64,000 bases of DNA from Paenibacillus physcomitrellae (GCF_002240225.1 NZ_CP022584.1:4244094-4308093), one strand, 5' to 3'. Positions 7,953 through 16,705 are shown, counted from the stretch's first letter. Numbers and translations are program-made. Notes: generated from the sequence alone by a model not told the origin.

Positions 7953-9308
7953 ATGAATAAACGTTCTGTACGCGCCTGGATTATGTACGACTTTGCCAAT
8001 TCGGCTTACGCCACAACGGTTTTGGCAGCAGTTCTGCCTATCTTTTATAGTCAGGTGGCAGCATCTACGCTGGACTCGCAGACTGCATCCTCCTATTTGG
8101 GCTACACCCACTCGATCGGGATGTTATTTGTAGCTTTGTTAGCCCCAATCTTAGGGGCGGCTGCTGACCGATCAGGGAAGAAAGGCAATTTCCTCCGCAC
8201 TTTCTCCCTGCTTGGGATGGTGGCTACACTTGGGTTTTCCTTCATCGGAGAAGGGGACTGGCTGGCGGCTTCAACTTTGCTGGTGCTGTCGACTATCGGA
8301 TTTGCGGGCGCGAACACCTTTTATGATGCTTTGCTGCCGGACCTGGTTCCATCAGGCAAAAGAGAATATGTCTCCTCGCAAGGTTATGCTTATGGCTACA
8401 TCGGGGGAGGCGTGCTGCTGGCCGTAAATCTGCTGATGATTCAGAAGCCGGAATGGTTTGGTTTGTCCGATACCCTGGCAGGTACCCGGCTTGCCTTTGC
8501 AAGCGTGGCAGTCTGGTGGCTGGTCTTCTCGATCCCTTTGTTCCGCGCGAGCAGCAAACCGAGAATTCAAACCGCAGCTGGCGGGCGGAATTCAACGAAT
8601 ACTAGAAGTGATAAAGCCAGCCCGGCTGACAGATCCGGATTTAGCGGGTTGATCAAAACCTTCAAGGAACTTGCCCGTTATCCTCAGCTGCTGAAATTTA
8701 TGGTTGCCTTCTGGTTTTTCAACGACGGGATCAACACGATTATTTTAATGGCGACGATATACGGTACAAGTATAGGAATTGGCTCTAACGATCTGATTTT
8801 AGCTTTGTTAATTACACAGTTTGTGGGCTTTCCCTGCACCCTGCTTCTTGGGAAAATGGCTGAGCGGTTTGGAGCCAAAAGAATGCTCTATTACTCGCTG
8901 GCCTGTTATGTGCTAATCGTAGGGTTGGGTTATTTTATGACCAGTGCCCTTCACTTTTATCTTCTGGCAGGTATGGTTGGCCTTGTTCAGGGCGGAAGCC
9001 AGTCGCTGGCCCGGTCCTTGTTCAGTGAATTGATGCCGGCCAAGCGGACTGGAGAATTTTTTGGGTTTGTCAATGTAACCGGCAAATTTTCGTCGATTTT
9101 CGGACCGTTTGTATTTGGATTAGTTGGACAGATTACGGGTTCTACCCGCTGGGGAATTCTGTCCTTGTTGGCTTTCTTTGTGATCGGGATGGCGCTTATG
9201 GCCTGGTCCGACATGGAGAAGGGGCGAAAGGACGCGCTTGGGGAAGCACCGCCTGCAAACGGCACATTCCCTCAAAGCACAGTGCCGCGGCCTGAGACCA
9301 TCAGCTAA
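7953..9308 (+). CDS. UMF1-family (Atg22-like) MFS transporter
   Basis: The 451-residue product has about 12 membrane helices and opens with RAWIMYDFANSAYATTV, the typical start of the UMF1 branch of the major facilitator superfamily. Later landmarks are the FFNDGINTI segment near residue 262 and a MAERFGAKRML cytoplasmic loop. The ATG was chosen over an upstream TTG because of the AAAGGGG SD about 8 nt before it. Related proteins are distant from yeast Atg22, a vacuolar amino-acid exporter; the bacterial substrate is unknown. It is a single gene closed by a terminator. Confidence 0.85.
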   Translation: MNKRSVRAWIMYDFANSAYATTVLAAVLPIFYSQVAASTLDSQTASSYLGYTHSIGMLFVALLAPILGAAADRSGKKGNFLRTFSLLGMVATLGFSFIGEGDWLAASTLLVLSTIGFAGANTFYDALLPDLVPSGKREYVSSQGYAYGYIGGGVLLAVNLLMIQKPEWFGLSDTLAGTRLAFASVAVWWLVFSIPLFRASSKPRIQTAAGGRNSTNTRSDKASPADRSGFSGLIKTFKELARYPQLLKFMVAFWFFNDGINTIILMATIYGTSIGIGSNDLILALLITQFVGFPCTLLLGKMAERFGAKRMLYYSLACYVLIVGLGYFMTSALHFYLLAGMVGLVQGGSQSLARSLFSELMPAKRTGEFFGFVNVTGKFSSIFGPFVFGLVGQITGSTRWGILSLLAFFVIGMALMAWSDMEKGRKDALGEAPPANGTFPQSTVPRPETIS

Positions 9309-9346
9309 AGCTCCTGGTGCAGCCAAGGTAATTTAGTGCTTATGGT

Positions 9347-9380
9347 AACCCCCCTTGCTGAAGGAAGCGAAGGGGGGTTT
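9347..9380 (+). terminator. rho-independent terminator
   Basis: Stem AACCCCCCTT/AAGGGGGGTT with a T-tail, 38 nt after the MFS stop. Confidence 0.9.
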
Positions 9381-9552
9381 AGGTCATTCGATTGGTAATG
9401 CTATAGGCAACAACGCGATAGGTGTAACTTGAGTGGTCACGTTATCCAGCCGAAGACCAGCCATATGAGTCCATTGTTATGTAGTAGTAGTTGTACTAGA
9501 ATTCAAAGCAAAGAAGAGCGTCTGCCTGTAAGGAACGCTTCTCCTCTTCTTG

Positions 9553-9582
9553 TTGACATTGAGAATCATTATCAATTATACT
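9553..9582 (+). promoter_or_regulatory. Fur-controlled promoter of the flavodoxin operon
   Basis: TTGACA (9553-9558) and TTATAC (9576-9581) are 17 nt apart, and the Fur-box sequence GAGAATCATTATCAATTA (9561-9578) fills the space between them. That position is typical of direct Fur repression. Confidence 0.88.
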
Positions 9583-9623
9583 CGGGGTAATTATTGGTTC
9601 TCTGTAAAGGGGAGATGTTCAAA

Positions 9624-10076
9624 GTGAGCAAAATCCTTATCGTTTATGCTAGTCTCACAGGCAATACAGAAGAAATCGCAGAATTGATAGCAGAGGGCAT
9701 CAAAGACGCCGGATCGGAAGCGGTTCTGAAAATGGTGGATGAATGCAATGCAGCTGAGCTGCTGAACTATGATGCCTTTATACTGGGGGCTTATACATGG
9801 GGAGATGGCGAGCTTCCGGATGAATTTCTGGATTTTGCCGAAGAAATGGAAGAAATTGATCTTAATGGGAAAGCGGCTGCTGTATTTGGAAGCGGGGATA
9901 CGGGGTACCGCATATACTGCGGAGCTGTTGATACGCTGGAGGAGAAACTTAAGGCGTGGGACGTTTCGGTTCTGCAGGAGGGCCTGAAGATTGAATACGG
10001 TCCAAGCCAGACAGAGAAAGGGGGATGCCGGGATTTTGGCAGGGCATTTGTCCAAAGTCTGGGCATAGTTACCTGA
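9624..10076 (+). CDS. short-chain flavodoxin
   Basis: The 150-residue product has the FMN phosphate loop YASLTGNTEE near residue 8 and the second FMN loop GAYTWGDGELPDE near residue 55, with the usual short-flavodoxin length. The GTG start was chosen: the upstream in-frame ATG at 9615 directly abuts the AAAGGGGAG SD, whereas the GTG is 9 nt from it. Flavodoxin replaces iron-sulfur ferredoxin as an electron carrier under iron limitation, which fits the Fur box inside the promoter. B. subtilis ykuN, in the ykuNOP operon, is the known parallel. The next gene starts 2 nt after the stop. Confidence 0.92.
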   Translation: MSKILIVYASLTGNTEEIAELIAEGIKDAGSEAVLKMVDECNAAELLNYDAFILGAYTWGDGELPDEFLDFAEEMEEIDLNGKAAAVFGSGDTGYRIYCGAVDTLEEKLKAWDVSVLQEGLKIEYGPSQTEKGGCRDFGRAFVQSLGIVT

Positions 10077-10078
10077 CA

Positions 10079-10777
10079 ATGAAGATGATCATTAAAGATT
10101 ATGAACTCGAGGCATGGCTCCGTTCTACTCCACTTTCGGAATCTTCACAGCCCGATCCTTTATCTTTTAATTATAAGCTTACCTGGCATCAGCGGGTACA
10201 ATATGCTGCGGGGCATGCTTTAAATGACTATTTCTCCCTGCAGCCTCATCAGCGGCTGAGTACTCCTATTCAATCTATGCTGAACCGTCGCTGGCCAAGA
10301 AGCAAAGAAGGCTTCAACAGCTCCCTCCACTATTGGGAAATTTATAATTGCGTTGTTGCGTCTTTAACTCGATTTTGCACGGTCTTATTCTCTCAAACAC
10401 CTATTCTGATGTTTGAAGAGATGCAGGTCCGGGTACCGGAGCTGGCTGCGGATTTATCGATGATTTTTCCAGCGATTTGGCAGGGCAGCAGCAAGGCCGG
10501 CGGGGTTAAACTGCAGAAGTTTATGGTGGAAGATCAACCTGAGCTGATGCAGGCCTTTCTGCATATGGCCAATGTGTTCTGGAACAGCGCTTACGGTTAC
10601 CCGCCTGATGAAATAGAAATCGTTGTGTTATTGGCAGGGCAAACTTTTGTATATCCGAAAGATAGTCTGAATCTTCAGAAGTCTCTCGATTACGTGTTGC
10701 TGCTATCGGAGACGGTAGAGCAGGATAAAGTTTACCAGGACTGTGCCTGTAACGAAGAAAAAGATAAGATTTCTTGA
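10079..10777 (+). CDS. unknown protein coupled to flavodoxin
   Basis: The ATG at 10079 lies 2 nt after the flavodoxin stop, so the two are almost surely co-transcribed and coupled; a second in-frame ATG is at 10085. The 232-residue product is probably cytosolic and rich in aromatic residues, with no signal peptide, membrane helix or motif I recognise. A CAC pair of cysteines lies near the C-terminus. By position it recalls YkuO, the uncharacterised protein between two flavodoxins in the Fur-regulated ykuNOP operon, but homology was not tested. A role in iron-limited metabolism is inferred from context only. Confidence 0.75.
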   Translation: MKMIIKDYELEAWLRSTPLSESSQPDPLSFNYKLTWHQRVQYAAGHALNDYFSLQPHQRLSTPIQSMLNRRWPRSKEGFNSSLHYWEIYNCVVASLTRFCTVLFSQTPILMFEEMQVRVPELAADLSMIFPAIWQGSSKAGGVKLQKFMVEDQPELMQAFLHMANVFWNSAYGYPPDEIEIVVLLAGQTFVYPKDSLNLQKSLDYVLLLSETVEQDKVYQDCACNEEKDKIS

Positions 10778-10804
10778 GTCTTTAGTTTTCTTTAGATATA
10801 TAAT
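10774..10804 (+). promoter_or_regulatory. possible promoter with a Fur half-site
   Basis: TTGAGT (10774-10779, overlapping the stop of the preceding gene) and TATAAT (10799-10804) are 19 nt apart. The sequence TGATAATGA just inside and after the -10 fits one half of the 7-1-7 Fur dyad, but the other half is poor. Confidence 0.3.
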
Positions 10805-10851
10805 GATAATGAATCTAACCTTATTGAAATGAAGGGAGTGCTTCGTCCAAG

Positions 10852-12354
10852 ATGGCTATTCAAACAGGCAGCTCACTGCCAAGGTTAAGCATCGAGCAGC
10901 TAGGCATTTCACCGCAAAAGGTGTTTGATTTCCTGGAATATTTGAAAGCGCAATCAATTGAGTTGCACAGCTTTATGCTGCTCCGGCACGGACATGTGGC
11001 TGCAGAAGGCTGGTGGAAGCCGTACGAGCCGGCTCTGCCGCATATGTTGTTTTCGCTCAGCAAAAGCTTTACTTCGACTGCAATTGGTATGGCTGTTCAG
11101 GAAGGTTTGCTTAGCACCGAGGATAGAGTGGTCTCCTTTTTCCCTGATGATTTGCCTGACGAGATTTCTCCAAACCTTGCGGCTATGACAATCAGACACC
11201 TGCTGATCATGGGAACCGGTCATACCAAAGATACGATGAATGCTCTGCATCAGGCAGAAGACGGGAACTGGGCTAAAGCTTTCTTGAGACTGCCTGTTGA
11301 GCATGAACCTGGAAGCTATTTTCTGTACAATACCGGAGCGACCTATATGCTGTCGGCTATCCTGCAGAAGGTGACCGGCCAAACGTTGCTGCAGTTTCTC
11401 CAGCCCCGGCTGTTTGAGCCGCTGGGTATTCATCATCCTGCCTGGCAAAGCGATCCTCGGGGAATCAATACAGGAGGTTACGGTCTAAAAGTTACGACAG
11501 AAGACATAGCCAAGTTTGGCCAGTTTTACTTGCAGAAAGGGGTCTGGAACGGGCAGCGACTGTTGGAAGAAGGATGGATCGAAACGGCTACCTCCAAGCA
11601 GATCTCTAACGGGAATGGAGGGGACAGTGATTGGACGCAGGGGTACGGCTATCAGTTTTGGCGCTGCCGGCACGGCATCTACCGGGGAGACGGAGCATTT
11701 GGCCAATTTTGTATTGTTCTGGAGAAGTATGATGCCGTCATTGCGATGACCTCTGGAACCAATGATCTGCAAGGGGTGCTTAATGGGGTTTGGGATCATC
11801 TTCTTGCGGCATTTGAGTTAGGTGAGGCGTTAGAACAAGGTGAGGCATTAGAGCAAGACCAGGCGTTCGAACAAGACAGAGCATCAGCCTGCCAGGGTTC
11901 TGCCGCCAAACAATTGCAGCGTGAGCTTGAAGCTCTTTGCCTGGAGCCTCCGGTCTTTCAGCGTGGATCAGAACGTGAAGGAATGGCAAATGGACAAAAG
12001 TATAAACTGGCTCAGAATGATTTTGGAATAGACCATCTCCGCTTTCAATTTAATGAACAAGAAGCCGAAGTGTACATTCAGGATGCGGCAGGCGAGCAAA
12101 GCCTTAAGCTGGGCCGTCAAACCTGGAAGCCCGGGCGATTGACTTTGTTTGGAGAAGAGGAGCCTTGCGCAGGCTCTTTTACCTGGAAGACTCCCCATGA
12201 TCTGCTTCTCACAATCCGTACCATTGAAACGCCGTTCAGCCATACCTTGGAAGTTCAATTTCTCGAAGACGGGGCTATCGAAATTCATCGCAGAGTTAAC
12301 GTTTCTTTTGGAGCAACTGAAAGCGCACCGCTTCGTGGTGAACCTGTCTCTTAA
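10852..12354 (+). CDS. serine hydrolase, class C beta-lactamase family, with C-terminal extension
   Basis: The 500-residue product has SLSK (Ser68/Lys71) as the SxxK active site and FLYNTG (Tyr159) at the position of the YxN motif, with Thr where Asn is usual. These point to a PF00144 esterase or peptidase rather than a true beta-lactamase. No signal peptide is visible, so it is probably cytoplasmic. A linker at about residues 323-350 is built of imperfect GEALEQ repeats, and a separate domain of about 140 residues follows. AAGGGAG precedes the ATG, with a rather long spacer. The substrate is unknown. Confidence 0.85.
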   Translation: MAIQTGSSLPRLSIEQLGISPQKVFDFLEYLKAQSIELHSFMLLRHGHVAAEGWWKPYEPALPHMLFSLSKSFTSTAIGMAVQEGLLSTEDRVVSFFPDDLPDEISPNLAAMTIRHLLIMGTGHTKDTMNALHQAEDGNWAKAFLRLPVEHEPGSYFLYNTGATYMLSAILQKVTGQTLLQFLQPRLFEPLGIHHPAWQSDPRGINTGGYGLKVTTEDIAKFGQFYLQKGVWNGQRLLEEGWIETATSKQISNGNGGDSDWTQGYGYQFWRCRHGIYRGDGAFGQFCIVLEKYDAVIAMTSGTNDLQGVLNGVWDHLLAAFELGEALEQGEALEQDQAFEQDRASACQGSAAKQLQRELEALCLEPPVFQRGSEREGMANGQKYKLAQNDFGIDHLRFQFNEQEAEVYIQDAAGEQSLKLGRQTWKPGRLTLFGEEEPCAGSFTWKTPHDLLLTIRTIETPFSHTLEVQFLEDGAIEIHRRVNVSFGATESAPLRGEPVS

Positions 12355-12390
12355 ACGGATGAATCCCATTCATAGAAATACAGCTTGTTT

Positions 12391-13215
12391 TTATTCAACC
12401 GGTAAAATCTCTAGTAAAGCCGCTGCCCATTCCTCCGGCATATCGAAAAAGGAGAGATGATGGCCCGGCAGAACAGCGGGCTCTGAGCCCAAGGCCTCCG
12501 CCAGCACCTTGGAGGTTTGGCCGTAGTACAAATCGTTGTCCAATGTCTGCTGACTGGCCGCCAACCGCAGCGGAACCCCGCTGGCGAGCAGCAGCTCGGC
12601 GTTAGGCTTATAGTGAACCAGCGGCGTCAGCTCATGGTTCACGTAAAAGCCGGCATTGCCGGCAATGCGCTCCTTATAGGCCTGCGGGATCCGGGTTTGG
12701 GCCTGCGGAGGCAGCTTCAGCGACAAGGACAGCATAAACATGGCTTCGTTTACGCCATGGATTTCCGCGGTCCGCGAGACGCCGCCGAAGAAATACCGCC
12801 ATCTTTTACTGTCCGGCAGCAGCCGGATGACCGGCGGTTCATGTATGACGGCGGCCTGAATGGCCTGCGGCTGGCTTTTGATCATTTCCAGGGCAATAAC
12901 GCCGCCGTCCCCGCTGCCGAATACAAGCGCGGAATCGTGTCCGGCTGCCTTTAGCACGGCTACCGCATCCCGTGCCTGCCGGCCGATATCAAAGCGGTCC
13001 GGCTCGTTGCGAGTGCTTCGGGAATGACCTCGGCGGTCATAAGTGATCACCTGGTAATGCTCGGCAAGCAGGGGAGCAACATTCTCGTAACAGCCGGCAT
13101 CCCCTTCGCTGGGAATCAGGAGCAGCGGTTGTCCGCTGCCGCGAATTTCATAATATAACGTATCCCCTTCGGTAGTTACGATTCCAGTAACTACGGGGGC
13201 GTTTGGAAGGTTCAT
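12391..13215 (-). CDS. alpha/beta hydrolase with Asp at the nucleophile position
   Basis: This 274-residue single-domain alpha/beta hydrolase has a YDRRGHSRS oxyanion-side segment near residue 59 and a likely catalytic His in LPGHHLSFF (252/253). The nucleophile elbow reads VFGSGDGG, placing Asp103 where most relatives have Ser; haloalkane dehalogenases and epoxide hydrolases also use Asp there. The start was set at the second ATG, 9 nt from an AAAGGAG SD; the ATG 21 nt upstream would place that SD inside the gene. It is convergent with the serine hydrolase. The substrate is unknown. Confidence 0.82.
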   Translation of the reverse strand: MNLPNAPVVTGIVTTEGDTLYYEIRGSGQPLLLIPSEGDAGCYENVAPLLAEHYQVITYDRRGHSRSTRNEPDRFDIGRQARDAVAVLKAAGHDSALVFGSGDGGVIALEMIKSQPQAIQAAVIHEPPVIRLLPDSKRWRYFFGGVSRTAEIHGVNEAMFMLSLSLKLPPQAQTRIPQAYKERIAGNAGFYVNHELTPLVHYKPNAELLLASGVPLRLAASQQTLDNDLYYGQTSKVLAEALGSEPAVLPGHHLSFFDMPEEWAAALLEILPVE

Positions 13216-13313
13216 ATAAGGGAACTCCTTTAACATCAGTTTTGTTGAGCATGATAAGGGTGTTTCTTAACTTTTAATTCTCATTTCTCATTATGACTTA
13301 TTTTCCGCCCATG

Positions 13314-13344
13314 AACACCCCCGGCCGCTTCAGCCGGGGGTGTT
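13314..13344. terminator. strong GC-rich hairpin
   Basis: AACACCCCCGGC/GCCGGGGGTGTT forms a perfect 12-bp stem with a 7-nt loop. It lies upstream of the alpha/beta hydrolase and downstream of the sugar ABC operon on the minus strand. No T-run follows on either strand, so it may be an mRNA-end or barrier structure rather than a true terminator. Confidence 0.5.
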
Positions 13345-13383
13345 GGGTACGAGCATCGGGCGGAAAGCAAAACTCCGGCCACC

Positions 13384-13525
13384 CTTGAAGTTACGGGGCT
13401 GGTGCTGCTGAAGTTAGGGGGTCCGGTACCGCTGAAGTTATGAAGTCCTAGGGCTTCTGAAGCTATGAAGTCCAGGTGACTCTGAAATTATGAATTTCAC
13501 ACTTCCCCTGAAGCTGCGAAAATCG
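13384..13525. repeat. degenerate 24-26-bp tandem repeat, about six copies
   Basis: Copies of a CTGAAGTTATGAAGTCC-like unit begin at about 13384, 13408, 13432, 13457, 13482 and 13508, a period of 24-26 bp. The middle copies agree best and the ends have drifted. The array lies directly after the stop of the minus-strand sugar permease gene, so it would form that operon's 3' untranslated end. Confidence 0.8.
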
Positions 13526-13529
13526 ATTT

Positions 13530-14354
13530 TTATTTGACAGCCCCCTGCGTAACCCCGTTAATAATCCATTTCTGCGCGAATACGTATACCAGGATCATCG
13601 GCAGCATGGCGAGCAGGTAAGAAGCGAAAGCCAGGTTGAATTCGGTGTTGAACTGACCCTGGAAAATGTACTGCACCAGCGGCAGGGTATACATGCTCTG
13701 ATCGCTGATAATCACGAGAGGAAGCAGGAAGTCGTTATAAGTGGACAGGCAGATCAAAATGCCTACAGTGGCGTTGATCGGCATCATCAGCGGGAAAATG
13801 ATCCGCCAGAACGTGCCCCACGTCGAGGCCCCGTCTACCCGGGCTGCTTCCTCCAGCGCCGTCGGAATGGAGCGGATGTAGCCCACGTAAACAAACACGT
13901 TAAAGGCCAGCCCGTAAACCGTATGCAGAATCGTCAGCCCGACCAGGTTGGTCATGCCCATGGCAGAGGTCAATTTGACGATCGGCAGCATGATGATCGG
14001 GAACGGAATAAACATCGCGCTGATGAAATAGAAATACAACCCTTTAAAGAATTTGTGGTTCATGTTCCGCGCAATCGCGTAAGCGACGAGGGAGTTGGTG
14101 AGCAGCGTCAGCACGGCGGTTGCCAGCGTCACAAAAGCGCTGTTGCCGAATGCGCGGAAGAAATTCGTCATGCGGATCGCTTCCGTGAAATTTTCAAACC
14201 GCCAATGTGTCGGCAGGCCAAACACCGAGGTCAGCATATCCTGCTGATTTTTCAGCGAAATCGTAATGGCCATATACAAAGGGAACAGGATAAACAGCGT
14301 CCCCAGCGCAATGAATATCGTAACCATCCAGTTGGTTTTTCCCCGAACCTTCAT
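13530..14354 (-). CDS. carbohydrate ABC transporter permease, MalG type
   Basis: A 274-residue permease with six predicted helices and the CUT1 coupling motif EEAARVDGASTWGTFWRIIFP near residue 185, which contacts the ATPase. The ATG overlaps the stop of the upstream permease (TGATG); a GTG one codon earlier has slightly better SD spacing. With the partner permease and binding protein it forms a sugar importer. No ATPase is encoded, as is usual for CUT1 systems in Bacillales that share one MsmX-type ATPase. It is the last gene of the operon. Confidence 0.92.
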   Translation of the reverse strand: MKVRGKTNWMVTIFIALGTLFILFPLYMAITISLKNQQDMLTSVFGLPTHWRFENFTEAIRMTNFFRAFGNSAFVTLATAVLTLLTNSLVAYAIARNMNHKFFKGLYFYFISAMFIPFPIIMLPIVKLTSAMGMTNLVGLTILHTVYGLAFNVFVYVGYIRSIPTALEEAARVDGASTWGTFWRIIFPLMMPINATVGILICLSTYNDFLLPLVIISDQSMYTLPLVQYIFQGQFNTEFNLAFASYLLAMLPMILVYVFAQKWIINGVTQGAVK

Positions 14355-15220
14355 CACATATCCGTCTCCCTTCTCTGCAAGAATCGGATTTGAATAATCG
14401 AAATCAGCGCAATCACGATAAAATAGATCACCGAGTTGGCTGATTGATAGGCGAATTCGCCGCCTTCAAAGCCGCCGGTGTAGATCAGGTGGGAGATCGA
14501 CTGCGTAGCGCGTCCCGGCCCGCCGTTGGTCAAAGCGACGATCAGGTCGAACACCATCAGCGAGTTTTTCATGGCCAGCACCATGTTGATGGTGAAGAAG
14601 GGCGCGATCATCGGGAAGGTGATTTTCCAAAACTCCTGCCATTTGCTCGCCCCGTCCAGATTGGAAGCTTCGTAAATATCGGTCGGAATGGTTTGCAGGC
14701 CGGACAGGTACAGGATCGTGTTAAACGCGATGCCCTGCCAGACGGCTACGAACGATACGCCGAGCCAGGCGAATTTTTCATTCCCCAATATATTGCCCGC
14801 CAGTGTGTCGCTGCCGAGGTGAGCACCCCAAATCGGGAACACGTTCGAGAACAGGTAGTTAAAAATATAACCGACGATCAGCACGCTTAGGATATTCGGC
14901 AGGAAATACACCGCCCGGAAGAAATTCCGCGCTTTGATGCTGGCGTTTAGTCCCAGCGCAATAAGCAAGCTGATGATATTGATAAAGATGGTGGCCACCA
15001 CCGCAAATTTAAAGGTGAACCCGTAGGCATTCCAGACGTTGCTGTCCTGGAACAGGTAGTAATAGTTTTTAAAGCCGATGAAATCATAATGATCCCCAAA
15101 GCCGTTCCAGTTGGTAAAGGAATAATAAACGCCCTGAAGGGCCGGAAAGGTGTGAAACAAGAAAAAGAGAACTACAGCCGGAATCGTCATCCAGTAAAAC
15201 GCCGCGCGTCGTCTAGCCAT
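14354..15220 (-). CDS. carbohydrate ABC transporter permease, MalF type
   Basis: A 288-residue permease with six helices, a first periplasmic loop starting FTNWNGFGD, and the coupling motif YEASNLDGASKWQEFWKITF near residue 190. A long arginine-rich start (MARRRAAF) marks the cytosolic N-terminus. AAGGAGG lies 7 nt before the ATG. It follows the binding-protein gene by 45 nt and couples to the MalG-type gene; together they make the channel of a CUT1 sugar or oligosaccharide importer. Confidence 0.92.
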   Translation of the reverse strand: MARRRAAFYWMTIPAVVLFFLFHTFPALQGVYYSFTNWNGFGDHYDFIGFKNYYYLFQDSNVWNAYGFTFKFAVVATIFINIISLLIALGLNASIKARNFFRAVYFLPNILSVLIVGYIFNYLFSNVFPIWGAHLGSDTLAGNILGNEKFAWLGVSFVAVWQGIAFNTILYLSGLQTIPTDIYEASNLDGASKWQEFWKITFPMIAPFFTINMVLAMKNSLMVFDLIVALTNGGPGRATQSISHLIYTGGFEGGEFAYQSANSVIYFIVIALISIIQIRFLQRRETDM

Positions 15221-15265
15221 CCTTCATCCTCCTTTTTGGTCTGCTTAGCGATAACGGGTAGCGGG

Positions 15266-16510
15266 TTATGGGGTCTGCCGCCGGTTGGCGACTTTATCCC
15301 ACTCCGTGTCCAAGGTGTTCAGGAACCCGTCGATATTACGATTTTGCAGGAACGACTGGGTAATGGAATTCAGCTGAACGGCCGCCGGAATGAAATGGTC
15401 CGCAAAGTCCACGAAACGGGATTGTTCAAAATACGGTTTAAGCTCCGCGACTGCCGGGTCGTCCTGATTGACGCCTTCCACAGCGGAAAAAGCGGTTTGT
15501 TCTTCGATGTATTGGCCGATATTCTCTGGCTGCAGCAGGAATTCTACGAATTTGGCTGCTTCCTCTTTATGTTTGGAAGACTCTGTAATAGCGAGCAGCG
15601 TATCCACGCCGGAGATCAGGTTGGCTTTGTTTGGATCGTTGCCGGTTGGAAAAGGGAAAAATCCCAGCTCCAGATCCGGGTTTGTTTTGCGGAGCTCGGG
15701 AATAGCCCAGGTTCCCTGGATGTACATGGCGGCTTCGCCGCGGGCGAAAGCGCGGTTGCCGTCGGCGTAGGTTTTGCCGAAATTGTCGCTGTGGCCGTAG
15801 TCCAGCAAAGCGAGCATTTTTTCCGCAACCTCCTGGAAATGGTCCTTAAAAGTGGTTTCATCGGCCCGGCGGGCCTTGAAGAAATCGTTGCCTACAATAT
15901 TCGGCCCGAGGGCGTTAAAGGAAAGGTTGGTCTGCCAATCGTCCTTATACGTAAAATAAAAAGGGATGATCCCGGCGGCCTTCACGGCCTTGGCGGTTTG
16001 GATCAGCTCGTCCCACGTTTTGGGGACCTGCAGGTTCAGCTTGCGAAAAATTTCCTTATTGTACATAATGCCGTTGGCATTGGTCGCGTAAGGAACCCCG
16101 GTAATTTCGGTCATACCGGTAACGTCAGTGACTTGTTTGACATAAGCAGGGTTTACTTGATCCAGCAGAGGCTGGCCGGTCAGATCTTCAAAGATGCCGC
16201 TTTGGGACAAAACGGAAAAGGTGTCCGTTGCGCCCATGCCGACGATGTCTGGTTCATCGTTTTTGACCACTCTTGTGAGTAAAACGGTTTCAGCATCCGG
16301 CGGATTTACCTGCGTCACCTCGATATTCGGATTCTCCGCGTTAAACTTGGCAACCAGCTTGTCGAAAGAATCTTTGGCCTCCGGCTTGTTCTGGAAAAAT
16401 TCGATGTGCACCTTGCCGTCCGCGGACGTTTTGCCGCCGCATGCTGCCAGCAGAGTGCCTGTCAGCAAGACAGCGATGATGACGCTTCCAATTCTGCCGA
16501 ACCTTCTCAT
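15266..16510 (-). CDS. sugar-binding lipoprotein (family 1 solute-binding protein)
   Basis: The 414-residue product has a lipoprotein signal with lipobox LLAAC (Cys near residue 24), then a family 1 binding fold with the typical EFFQNKPEA and KFNAENPNIEV segments, the NGIMYNKEIF hinge region and late EEAAKFVEFLL. Tryptophans and aromatics in the middle suit sugar stacking. GAGGAGG lies 8 nt before the ATG. It is the first gene of a three-gene CUT1 operon without ATPase or enzyme genes, so the sugar cannot be inferred. Confidence 0.92.
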   Translation of the reverse strand: MRRFGRIGSVIIAVLLTGTLLAACGGKTSADGKVHIEFFQNKPEAKDSFDKLVAKFNAENPNIEVTQVNPPDAETVLLTRVVKNDEPDIVGMGATDTFSVLSQSGIFEDLTGQPLLDQVNPAYVKQVTDVTGMTEITGVPYATNANGIMYNKEIFRKLNLQVPKTWDELIQTAKAVKAAGIIPFYFTYKDDWQTNLSFNALGPNIVGNDFFKARRADETTFKDHFQEVAEKMLALLDYGHSDNFGKTYADGNRAFARGEAAMYIQGTWAIPELRKTNPDLELGFFPFPTGNDPNKANLISGVDTLLAITESSKHKEEAAKFVEFLLQPENIGQYIEEQTAFSAVEGVNQDDPAVAELKPYFEQSRFVDFADHFIPAAVQLNSITQSFLQNRNIDGFLNTLDTEWDKVANRRQTP

Positions 16511-16652
16511 TCTGCATTCCTCCTCGTGTTAGCTTCATGATCCTTATGGGATAAGAAAAAACGGTAGGCTTGCTTGTTTATTACCCCCGCCGGTCCGAAG
16601 GAGAAACACAGGTCGGTAAATTCCTTGTCCGCATTAGGAGGACAACAAGACA

Positions 16653-16677
16653 AAAACCGCACCAGACTGGTGCGGCT
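16653..16677 (-). terminator. rho-independent terminator of the alpha/beta hydrolase gene
   Basis: On the minus strand CCGCACC/GGTGCGG closes a 5-nt loop and is followed by TTTTTG, 30 nt after the hydrolase stop. Confidence 0.88.
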
Positions 16678-16705
16678 GTTCCCGAATAAAATTTGCTGTT
16701 TCGGG

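Noticed and set aside
10796-10815. second Fur box before the serine hydrolase
   Set aside because: Only one half (TGATAATGA) matches; the other half has 4 of 7 bases, so it is kept only as a weak half-site.
13384-13525. CRISPR array
   Set aside because: The 24-26-bp period has no separate spacer and the units are degenerate; no cas genes nearby.
15089-16282. 397-codon open frame on the plus strand across the sugar-binding protein
   Set aside because: Antisense shadow of the lipoprotein gene; no SD and no recognisable motif.
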